DNA of 64,000 nucleotides, taken from Aphidius gifuensis (taxonomy: Eukaryota; Arthropoda; Insecta; Hymenoptera; Braconidae). The stretch lies in NCBI RefSeq assembly GCF_014905175.1, contig NC_057789.1, positions 4,836,001 to 4,900,000 of the forward strand, written 5' to 3'. Shown piece by piece: positions 1-11,053 of the stretch; position 1 is the stretch's first letter; the number at the start of each line of letters is the position of its first letter. The translations under genes and the position numbers were made by a program. A model generated the notes under the pieces. That model had not been told where the DNA came from, did not search any database, and worked only from the letters and a program-made list of their open reading frames with translations.

Positions 1-869
1 TTCAACTGTAACAACAAAAGACTACAAAAAATTAAAATAACTTTTTAATGTCAATTTGAAATACCAACAACAAAATAAGTTGTCATTCAAATTATTCCTA
101 CAGTACACAAAGTACATCTTCAAGAAAAAAGAAAAAAAGAAAATAAATTGTTTTGCGACAATTTAAAATGTTCATTATTTTTTTATTTTCTGCTTTGCCT
201 CACTCTTATCCAATGCAAAAGTTTAATTACAAAAAAATTTAATTCCATCTTGTATTCTTTTTTTTTTTTGTAGTTTTATTTTTTTAAATTTTTTTATGAT
301 TATATCAGATAGTCCTCGGTCATATACTTGCGTGGAATGTAGCTACTCGAGTTGGTTTCTTGTTAATTATTTGTTGCAGTTATTAAATGCTCTCAGAGTC
401 CCAGTAAAAGCAACAGCAGTCACAGATTAGTAGAATTAAAATTGAAAAAAAAAGAAAAAAAGAAAAAAAAAATTATATATATATCCAGCATGAGTTTTAG
501 CAAGCCAGTGGTATGTTTTTTTTATGTTAAAAAAAAATCTTGGTATATGTTAACATTTACATGTATAAACGAGGCTTGGGGCAACACACTATGCTATATA
601 AACAGGTCACAATATTTCTATATAGTTGAAACGGTAATATATATTCGGTCCTTCAGCCTCGGTAAAAGTTTTCATCCCCAACTTTGACTGTAAAGTGCTA
701 CAAGCTGAATTTCAGCTTTACATGACGCTCATATTACCACCATTTCATTTAAACTATATCATATTTCCACGTTGAAGATTATATTTCTATCTCATATTTT
801 TTTTTATTTTACGTGTCACCAATTTACATGTCTTTAAAATAAGTCTTATTTTATTTTTATTTTTTGCAG
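1..869. other. non-coding; probable intron of the CUB gene
   Basis: This stretch ends in the strong acceptor tract (TTTTTATTTTTTGCAG) that precedes the first CUB exon, so its 3' end is intronic. The next exon starts with one base that completes a codon, so an upstream exon ending with two codon bases must exist, and I could not place it here. A slightly more complex patch at about 300-425 is open in one frame but has no donor giving the needed phase. The rest is A/T homopolymer and simple sequence. Confidence 0.6.
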
Positions 870-929
870 ACTTAAGGAACGTATTCGAATTCTGTTTGAA
901 GAGATAACGCTACAAAAAGGTGACTTGAG
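870..929 (+). CDS. CUB-domain protein, internal exon (first half of a CUB domain)
   Basis: This 60-bp internal exon has a long polypyrimidine tract ending TTTTTTGCAG and a near-consensus donor, GAG|GTAAGTTT. Only one frame is open: one base, then 19 codons reading LKERIRILFEEITLQKGDL, then two bases. It matches the central beta-strand region of CUB domains, where a hydrophobic 'RIxIxFEE' strand precedes the third conserved Cys. The two trailing bases AG join the first base T of the exon at 8227 to give Ser, producing the CUB-like string KGDLSCLNRADLIRIHDG. The phase match and the domain continuity across a 7.3-kb intron make this a confident call. The domain's first cysteine pair must lie in exons left of the window. 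CUB domains are extracellular and bind protein or ligand; I do not recognise the orthologue. Confidence 0.82.
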
Positions 930-3900
930 GTAAGTTTTTAAAAAATTCAATTATACTATATTTTATCAATTTTTTTTTTTTTTTTATTTTTAAAATCATG
1001 TGAAAATTATTTAACATCAGTGTCACTTTCAGAGAGCTTTTTTTTTTATCACATAAAAGGTGCATCTAAAAGCTCTTTGACATATTCATGTATTGATATT
1101 ATATACAAAATATAACAACGTAAAATTCAATATCACTAAGAAAATATTTAACGCACTTTATTTAACGAATGACAATGATTCACATGGCTAACTTAACGCC
1201 TATTACCTCAAGAAATTCAATCCCTATGTATTTTAGAATTTAATCTATTTACTATTATATGTTCCTTTTTTTTTTATTCTGTTTTAATGGAACAATCTTT
1301 ATACATGTTTGTGGATAGACAGAAAAAAAAAAATAAATAAATATACATAAAGAAAAAAAAAAAAAAAATAGTAATAATAAAATAACATCTCAATGGTATA
1401 GGATGTTACAAATCCTTTGTACTCAAACTCCGCGAATCGTTACTAGCTTGTCTGTGAAAGACGACCGTTGTCAGGTTGTTAAACTACCTTTGATGATCGT
1501 TTTTCTTTTCAGTAAAAAAAAAAAATTTTTTAAAAAAATAAAATAACATCAAAGGAAATTCAATGCCGAGAAAATATTTAAACTATTGCGAATATTGTCG
1601 ATACTGTAAGTAAGATTGTTGATATTATTTTTAAATTTTTTATTATCGGTTTATTACCTTCATCAGTGATTTAATGTTTTTATTTATCAATATATACATA
1701 GTAAACTGAATAAAAGAGAATAAAAAAAATAAAAAAATGGCAACAGAATATTTTTTATTTTATTCAATTTAGAGCTTTTCAGAATGCACAACTCGATATC
1801 ATGACAAGACCATATCAATAGCTAAGAAACTTGAGTTGGCTCCAGACTATCATAATACCTATGGTGCTAGAGGGTTTAAACGAAACTTTCAATTCACTTA
1901 GAGGTTATGAGAAACGAAGGGTTCTGTTGTATTTCCACTGCTTTTCAGTATGATCCTTTAGAAGTTCAAAATGTTAACTCTATTGGAGAAACTCAAATCC
2001 ATGATTTTACTGTAAAGTATCATAGTTGTGACAATGCTATTCAAGTTCTTAGTATGGACTTTCCTCTTTCTCTCTTTGTCATTTTACTTCTTTTATTCTC
2101 TTGGTTTAATAATAATTCAATCTTTCCTTTATATGAGGAAATGAACATTTTGAATTTCTTCTTCTCAAATATTTCTTAAGTTGTTTGACATAAAATATTT
2201 TCATCATCAAGCAAATCTCAAACACTTGCTTGTATATTGTTTTTTCGCATGATAATTAAACAAATGAAATTAGTAGAATTTAGTTTTGTATATTAACTCA
2301 ACCCAATTCATTTATTTTTATTTTATTATATAAAAATTTAACGATCGAAAGTTGGAAAAAAATAATATCAAATAAGTTTGAAATTTAAGAGTATCGAAAA
2401 AAAAAAAAAATAAATAAACAATATTTAATAGAAATAAATGCTTCTCTTTTTATTTGGGACATGAACAAACCATTAAAAAATCATAGACACTTTTGGTTGC
2501 AATTCGCTCCAAGAGTTAAAGATCAAAAAGTAAAGAAAAAAAAAAATTGTATGCGGCTTTTGGCTTTTCCTTGACGAAAAAAAAAAAATTCACGAGTTTT
2601 ATTCTGGTTTTTCAAGTAAAGTCGGTTTTTTATTTTGCTTCGTTGAATCCTGCTTGAATCGACACTTTAAAAGTCTCTGATTTTTTTTTTCTTATTTTTC
2701 TCTCATTTACTAAAGTATCATATTATATAAATTAAAAGTTTATCAGTTATAAACATTAAAGTTTTTTAATTTTAATAATAATATTGTATTTTTTTTTTTT
2801 TTATTTTCAATTTGAGGTATTAAAACTGGAGAAAAAAAAAACAATCATTACAATTAATTAGTTTTTTGAATATAAATGTAATTGTTTTCATGGTTAATAT
2901 TTGGCTGATATTATGAAGAGAAATCTTGAGAAGCAAGTGTTTGCCAAGCACTAACAAAACCAATATCACGTCGCTAAAGGCAAACCAGAGGTTAGAATAT
3001 GCACATAGTGTTTGCATTATAATTATCTTGATACATTTAAGATATTCAACAGAATAGGTCTAGACACTAGCAGAATTCATAGACCGTATATGTGATTGTT
3101 TCTTTAAACTCACAAACTTCTAACTATCATAGACGGAAGTTGTATTTCAGATATAACTAGACAAGTCATGTAAAGTGACATTAAACTATACAGTCACTTT
3201 TATTTTATAAAATTCCTCATATCCCTTTCAATTGTCAGTCTCATTTAAAACAATATAAACTTTAAAATTCATTTCAAGCTAAACAAACATAATATTAAAA
3301 TTCATTTGTGTCTCTGCAAATGGGCTTTCGTGACTGATGGATATTACATCGTATTAAAAATAAAATAACTCAAAAAATATATACTATCGACATTGTAATA
3401 TCTATACAAATGCTAGGGGCAAATCTATCGCACAATTTTCAAAGGGTATCACACACACAAATGCCTGATGCACAAATAAAACTGTTGATCACATCCAATA
3501 TTAAATATCAACTAGATATCCAATTGATCTACTCAAATCATTATTTATATCTTCTATCCATTATAAACCTGAATCAAAGCCAAATTTTTTAACTATTTGA
3601 AATAAAAAAAAATAATAATAAAACAATACGGAGAGACTTTTTTCATTTGAATTTATTGATTCAATTGTTTGTAAAAGGTACGAGAATCAATGGTAGTTTT
3701 CAAACGTTTTACTTGTGCATGACTAAACAAAATATTGAGTAGAATGAGAGAATAAAATGAAGGATTAAAGAGTGGATAAAAAATAGTCTCGATTGGATTG
3801 AATAGTAATTTGATAAATAGAATTTATTAAATAATAAAATTTATATTAAAAAATAAAATAAAAAAGTGCAAAATAGTCTTTTTATATCCGGATTAGTGCT

Positions 3901-6900
3901 TTGACACGTGAAGAAAAAGAAAAAAAGAAAAAAAAAAGTAAAATTATATAGTATGAGTCTTAATTCGAGGTGGATAGCACAAGATCGAAGGTCATGACCT
4001 GCTGGAATGAAATTAAGAAAGCTCAATACGGAATTAGAACGAGGGTTGGAGGATTTATCAAGGATTAACTCAGCCACGTAGCTTTTGCTATTCGCGATCT
4101 CTGTATACGTATACATATCTACTTAAACCTTTACATTTATATACGATATTTATTCTCAATTCTCTATGTTCACTCGCCACTATTTTAAACATACATATAT
4201 AATTAAACATTGATCTGCACATATTTACAAAAAGTACATGTAAAATATTGTGTAGATAAATGAAAATAAACCAACTAACATTTGAACAATTTTTTAAAAA
4301 TATTTTTAATAGATAAGAGAATGGAATATGTATTATTTCTACTTATTTGTATGAGTAGGAGTTAATGTGTTTATAAAACAGGAGAATCATTATGAGAATC
4401 ATTTGTATAGCGATTGCGCATTAACAAATTTGAAAGTCATGTATATATTATCAGGATTAGACAAACCAATAAGCATTGTTTTCAATTTATATTTTATAAT
4501 AGTTTATTAAAGTCACATCTTTAAATTGTGAGGAGAAAATAATTTCCATGTATTTTTTATTTTTGTAGAATTTTATTTGGGTACTGATATACATTATGTA
4601 TAATTTATGTTATATTGAAACATTGAAAATAAACATCATACAATGTGTAATGATAGAGAGAGGGAGAGATAATTGATGTAAAGCTCATTACTAGACCAAT
4701 GTATGCATGAAAGCTCATTTGTGAAATGCTACTACGAGTTATTTTCTCTATGTTTGCCATAATACTCTAGTACTGACTTTTACTAATGATATTATTTCAA
4801 TTTTTAGATTGTTAATATGATAGGATAATATGAGGTTTGTTGTAATGAAAAATGCAAATTTAAAATGTATTCAAATTATAATAAAATATTAAACTCGATG
4901 ATATTCTCAAAAGAAATTTTCAATGTTTATTTTAAATTTATTTAAGATATAATTAAATGAAAAATTAAGTTTTTCTTTCCATCGGTACAATGAAATTATA
5001 AAAGTAACATTTGCAAATACCTAAGGGCTTAATGAAGTCTTTTATAATCTCTAACTATTTTTATTTTCTTTTTAATAATGTCATTTTTCTTGTTTTTTTT
5101 TTTTTTGTTTTGTGCTTATAAATCAAAAATTAAATTTAAATGAAAATTTACAATTAAATTTTATATAATTCTTTTGAAAATTCAAGATTTAATCTTGATG
5201 ATTATTATTAATTTTAATGATTTAAATTATAAATAATTATTGAAACAAAATTAAATTTTATTCATGCTGATACTTGTTTACCGATACATTTATTATCGGT
5301 ATTAAACGTTTATTACTATTCGTAAAACAAGTAATTAAACATTTTACGGGAATACCAGTGAATTTAATAAGTTAGTACTCAGAATTTTGAATTGATATTT
5401 GAATTTTTAATTTACAATAAACAGATAATTGATATTTTCGTTGATTTTATTTCAATTAAATATATTATTTATACAAAATGGAATAAAAAATGAATTTTTT
5501 TTTACACAAACACAAATTCTATTATATTTATTGCACTGAATTTTCGACATATAAACAAATATGTGACTTGTTGGTTATAAAACTACCCGAATAAAAGTAT
5601 GTTTGACTTGATGCTTTGAAATTTTTTCAATTGAATTTTTTATATATAAATTTGTATAGTTCGACGAGTACAAATAAATCATTCAATAGAATATTTGATT
5701 ACATAAAGTATTCACAAATTATTCTTCCACTTTTATAAACTTTCAAGTCTTTCAAGACTCTTTGAAATAATCATTGATTTAGTCTTTTAAATTCTTCATG
5801 AAATTATAATTTCATAATGTTCAGGTATTTTAAAAAAATTCCATTCAACTAAATTTTATCGATTAAATCATCTGTTGCAAAATTAAATTATCAATTATTT
5901 AAGCAACAAGTAATTTTCATCAAGTTTAAGGAAACAAAATCATTCTGGTTTTCGAAGAGCATGTTTGTCTATTAAATATTTTTTTTCTAAAGTATAACGA
6001 GTACCTCTTTTAATTATCAAATTGTCTACGTGCAACAGGCTCTGGAACAACGAATTTCACTTTTACTTGAACTTAATTTCCACAAAGTTTTATGGTTTCT
6101 TGTGTCTTTGTCTATAAATATTAACTTCAACGTATATACAAATAAAAGTGCATGGGCCATCTATATTTCATGGGTTATTTACGTGGTCATGGATACCCTT
6201 GTCGGTGTTATATATATATGTTTCGTATATTTGATCAACACTACTTTACTCTAAGATCTACACAAGGTAGATTTGTGTTTAGTTGCAGACAGTTGTACCT
6301 TGTAAATAAAATGGACAAAACGGAATCAGCAAACTTGCAATATTGTCTTACCACAAGAGTTTTAGCACCTGTGTGGTAACACGATAAATATATATTATAG
6401 TTAGTATATAGTATATACATATACACACCAACACAAAGGGTTGATATGCTTTTTAGTTTATCTTTCAAAGTTTACCAATCAAGAAAATAGAGCATGTGCT
6501 TTTTATGATACAACTTTTATGTAATATTGTTTATGCTTCCACTGATTCTCGTAAACTACCATTTTATTTTACTAAACAAATAATGAAATTGTTTTACAAA
6601 CCAATTTTTTATTAAATCATAAAACTATTTATAAAGCACATTATGGATTAGAGTTTTATTTATTTTATTTTCTATCCAACAAAATAAATAAAATGTGTTA
6701 ATATAAATGAAAATAAAATTGAGGAAAAAAAAATTATAAAATAAAATTATAAGGTAGGAGAAAAATCATAGAACTTTTCTATTATTTGACGAAAATTTTA
6801 TAAATGAAATTGTGTTTTTTTGAATTTACAAGTAATGTAATTATTAAGTCACATAAACTATTAAAATGTTACGTTGCTAGTAAAAGAATTTTAAAGCTTT

Positions 6901-8226
6901 TTTCATCTTTTAAAAACCCATCACCTTACTCGACTATTTCTTGGACTTTAACGCCCTAAAGTACAAAACTTTCTATTCTTATTCTTACATCAAGATTTTG
7001 TCTTCGGAAGCATTTCATCGTTGCTTTCAAGAGTTTGAGTAATTAAGTTTTCCTCTTGAGCATCATTGTATTTATCCAGTTTATCTTTTATCCTTTTCAT
7101 GCTTCTATATGAATTTCATTTGTAGAACAAGAAAAGATATATATCTAAATTCACTAACTCGACCGTGCTAGGATTTTACTCAGTACTTTGTTCAACTGTA
7201 TCCGGCTTTAATGTCCTTAAACCCTTTATAAAGATGGCAAAAGAACTTTTGTGTGTCAGATTTGTGAGATTATTTCTACAGCTTAAATACTGATTTTTTT
7301 TTTTTTTAATTTTCTCAGTGTTTTTTTTTTTTTTTGCCTTGTATGACAATGATTAAATTTTTAATTTCTTTTCTTTTTACAATAACTATATTCAGTATAA
7401 AATTATCACAATTATTATCTTTTTCAATTGAAATTAAATATGATTTTTCAGTAGCAAATCAATTGCAATATATTGCTCAAGCGTAATCGACCATGCGTCA
7501 AAAAGTTTTTATCGTATTTTTTTAACCTAATTCAGACATTTGTTACGAAGAATAATGTCGTTAAGACTATGCATCGTAAGTTAGTCTATATATTTTTTTT
7601 TTTTTTACCTTTCTGTACATGCTCGATTAAACACAGTAGTTCATCATCGTATATAAAACGAATAATCAACTTATTGACGTTACTACTAAAACCACAATTT
7701 TTACTTTTCGTCTTCAAGTTTACTTTATAAATTTTTGTTATACTTTTTTCTTCTATCTCACTGCAGTGTCATTCAGCAGTTAAAAAATCTTTTATTTTAT
7801 TCAAATTCATTTTCTTTTTACATTTTCAAGTGCATTAAAAAAATTTCTTTAGTTAAAAATTCTACTGTGCAATTCTTTTCTTTATTATTCACACCTCCTC
7901 AACCTTATAAACTGGTTAACTTGAAAATTTTGTTATGACATTTAAAGTTTTATTATGAAATATGCTAGTCTATACATAAAAACTTTTTGTTGATCATATA
8001 ATAAGTAGATGAATTTCAAAAACGATATCTTTTATGAAACGATAAAAAAAATATATCATTGAAAATATAAGTACAATCTTTTGATATATCAAAGATCAAT
8101 GGATTAAATAAAGCTCAAAATATGAAGGAAACTTTGGGAGGAATATGGTTCACTATTTTTTTTTTCATTTTTAATAAAATGTAAAGTAAATAAAAGCACA
8201 GAATTGTAAATAAATTTACGTTGCAG
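930..8226 (+). other. 7.3-kb intron of the CUB gene
   Basis: Bounded by the donor GTAAGTTT at 930 and the acceptor ACGTTGCAG ending at 8226. The content is AT-rich with many A/T runs. More complex patches lie at about 1390-1500, 1780-2080, 3950-4110 and 6900-7290. A 40-bp open segment at 7536-7575 has good splice sites, but its length is not a multiple of three, so inserting it would break the CUB frame. No nested gene is convincing. Confidence 0.7.
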
Positions 8227-8438
8227 TTGCTTGAACAGAGCGGATTTAATCAGGATACATGATGGAGCATCCACTACAGAACCTACAATAGCTGTTTTAT
8301 GCAACCATGGAACGGAAGTAGAAGTACTCAGCACTGGATCAGACCTTTACATTGAGTTTGTTGCAAATTCAGAGTGGCCTGGACAAGGCTTCAAAGCTAT
8401 ATTTCAATTTCAAGTGTTAGATGATTTACCACATTCAG
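8227..8438 (+). CDS. CUB-domain protein, internal exon (second half of the CUB domain)
   Basis: This 212-bp exon lies between the acceptor TTACGTTGCAG and the donor CATTCAG|GTATGT. It starts with one base finishing a Ser codon and ends with one base of a Glu codon. The single open frame reads CLNRADLIRIHDG, then IAVLCNHGTEVEVLSTGSDL, then YIEFVANSEWPGQGFKAIFQ. These are CUB hallmarks: the third Cys followed by a D-[LIV]-x-[IV]-x-D-G strand, the fourth Cys in 'LCxxG', the 'STGxxLYIxF' strand and the terminal 'GFKAxFQF' strand. The usual 'F-x-S-D' acidic residue of calcium-binding CUBs is replaced here by F-V-A-N, so calcium binding at this domain may be weak (inference). The exon is clearly richer in G+C than the flanking introns. 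Multi-CUB membrane or secreted proteins are the likely class; the exact family member is unknown. Confidence 0.9.
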
Positions 8439-9182
8439 GTATGTTTTACAAATTGAATTTACTTCATTTTTTATTTATTTTTCAGTAAATTATACTGAGT
8501 TCTCTTCACAAAAGTTTGTTCTATACCCCTTAACATCTCTTCACCTTTAAAACTCAGTTTTATCGTCAAGGTCACTCTGTTTTATCAACATTTGATATCA
8601 AGCTCGATAGTCAAGGTATCTTTTGAAAGCTTGATAATACCATATAGAGCTTTTACAAAGTGTTATCTAAGTTATCGACCTTGGAGCTTGCTTGTTTTTT
8701 TTTTCTAATCATTTTATGGTACAAGCTAGAGCAACTATCGGTATAACAGTTTTAAAACATGCACCCGTTGTGAGTAAACAGTAACATTTTAGCTCCAGCT
8801 GAATTTATAAAATTTCTTTATCAATTTACAATAATACAAATAATTACAGTCGTTTACAAAGAAATTTTCTATTCGTTTAAACTTTAATTTGTTTTTTACA
8901 ATTTAAATAATTTTTGTAAGAAAAGATTAATAACAGAGTGTAAATTAGACTGTTTATATTTAAATAATTCATACATCGGTATAATTAATAAGTATTAAAA
9001 AATAAAAATTAATGTTACTTGATATATTGTCTTTGGATATTCATAGTGTAATAAATCATATAAGGAGGTAACAACACCCTTTGTACCAAAGGGAACTAGA
9101 TTGGCCTCTCTATGCACGAACGTCCCCATTGTAATTAACGGCACTGTATATTCTGTGCTATAATTACAATAATGTGTTGCAG
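8439..9182 (+). other. 744-bp intron of the CUB gene
   Basis: Bounded by the donor GTATGTTT and the acceptor ATAATGTGTTGCAG. I see no coding sequence or repeat here apart from A/T-rich intron DNA and a somewhat more complex 9040-9180 segment next to the acceptor. Confidence 0.75.
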
Positions 9183-9260
9183 AACTAGACAAGGGTGTCC
9201 CAGGGGTCGTTACGGGAAACCCAAGGTACTCGGTCATCGGTCCGGCTGTCAGCGCAACGA
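9183..9260 (+). CDS. CUB-domain protein, linker exon after the CUB domain
   Basis: This 78-bp exon has the acceptor GTGTTGCAG and the donor CGA|GTAAGTACC. Its first two bases (AA) complete the Glu codon begun in the previous exon; 25 open codons follow and one base is left over. It encodes LDKGVPGVVTGNPRYSVIGP followed by AVSAT. This has no cysteines and is rich in Gly, Pro and Val, so it looks like a linker or the lead-in to another module. Base composition is near 58% G+C, far above the surroundings, which supports a coding exon. The next exon must begin with two codon bases and was not identified with certainty (see 16248-16299). The terminal part, including any membrane segment, is missing from what I can read. 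Confidence 0.8.
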
Positions 9261-11022
9261 GTAAGTACCCACAATTACATGGTTGCCTTAATCAAATGAT
9301 TTCCTATAAATGCACAAATTTCTCACAAATACGATGCGTATGTATATCATGTGACAATGATAAAATGCGTATGATTCAATATATTTTTTCAGCTCGTATA
9401 TAAATGTATAACATCAATGATTGTTAGAAAGCCGTCATCAATGAATCAATTATACTGACACGTATTTTTATTATTAGCAAGTTTCTAATCTATATGTACT
9501 TGATTCAATTAATAATTAAATTTGAATAATTTAATTAAAGTTCAAGTGCATAATGCATGACGATATATAATCTTCAAAATACTTGACTTGTACATGCGGC
9601 ATATATTTTATACATATATATATTTAAATTTTGAGAAAATGGATTGTAGTATTGAGAAACGTAGAGAATATTCATAGAAGGGTTTACCTATGTAGCACCA
9701 TCCTTCAAATTGACGATGCGAAACCGCGGTAGAATAGGAACTACCCAACATCTCAGCTAATCCCCTCTTCGTATATAGTCTATTTATTGTCTCACAAATA
9801 GAAAGAGAAATACAGAATTGAACATAGGGCTTAATCTCAATTTGTATCCTACTGTCGACTAGGGATGTATTTATTCATGCAAATCTATCTTCTGTACTAT
9901 ACTAAATATAGCAACACGGATATTAAAGCAACTACAACAATAATAACAATAACAAAAACGACAACACTAACAACAATAATAACAATAGTTTTAACATCAA
10001 CATAAACAACATTGAAAGCTCTGGATAACTGAGAATTAAGAGTGTGTGTGTTATAATATTGAGCAATGATGTTTTTCAAGTCAAACAGTTTATTTCTAAG
10101 ATGAGTAAACGATGATGGAAGTAAATGATGGTCCGGATATTTTCTATGCAATAGGATGAGATTCAATTTTCTTGTATTTGGGTGGGTGTTAACATTGTGT
10201 GTACTATATAGTAAACATGACAAAGAGCTTGTCGTAATATTCAGCTTTGACTATAAAACCAAGGTATTGCGTTAACAAGATATTCTATACAGATCTTACG
10301 ATGTCTTGTCTCTATTCTCGAGAGACCATATCCAATAACCAGATGATTCACTCAAGCATAAACATGCAGAATTTCATCACGTAGCACATTGTAAAGATTT
10401 TGGTTAAAGTGACTTGTCCAACACCTGTGAAATTTTACATTATTTTGATTCATGTATATACACACCTTGCAAACTCATACGATCTTGTCAACTCAACTCA
10501 TGTTAGAGTTTATGTTTGTAAAAAATATTTATCTATTTTTTTATTTTTTTTTCTCCGAAAATATTAGAGATATTTTTGTTGAGTCAAATTTTCTTAAAGT
10601 GACATTATTTTATGAAATTTCTTTTTGAAAATTTAAACTTATTTTCATGGCAATTTATTTTAATAGTGTTGACAAAAAAAAAAAAAGAAAAATGAGTTAT
10701 AAAGTTTTTAATAAATTTTCTAGTTATTCAAAATATTTTATTTGATAAAAGAAAAAAGTTAATTTATAACTCAGTGATTTAAGAATTAAAAAAAAAAAAA
10801 AAATTAATATATTTTCATTGTGTTATATTTCTATTATACTGGTAACATTGTGATACACTGTAATATTTGCCTCGGGGAGATGAGTGAGTACAACTTGCTA
10901 TAGCCAATGGCACACCGCAATGTCGTGCACAATGAGGTTTGATAATAACAATTCTTGCTTCAAACCTGATACCATTAAAGTCTGTTTAAATTGAATTCAT
11001 TTTTTTTTTTTTTTCTTTTCTC

Positions 11023-11053
11023 ATGTCAAAATGTCAATTATTCATTTTGACAT
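11023..11053. repeat. perfect 11-bp hairpin
   Basis: ATGTCAAAATG at 11023-11033 is the exact reverse complement of CATTTTGACAT at 11043-11053, separated by nine bases. It sits downstream of a poly-T run within the long non-coding interval. It may be chance, or a small structured RNA or MITE remnant. Confidence 0.5.

Noticed and set aside
1560..1615. Cys-rich short frame MPRKYLNYCEYCRYCK before GTAAGTAAG
   Set aside because: Only 16 codons, no acceptor, and it stops immediately; the cysteine spacing is probably chance.
7536..7575. Splice-bounded 40-bp segment inside the CUB intron
   Set aside because: Good acceptor and donor, but its length is not a multiple of three and inclusion would break the CUB reading frame.
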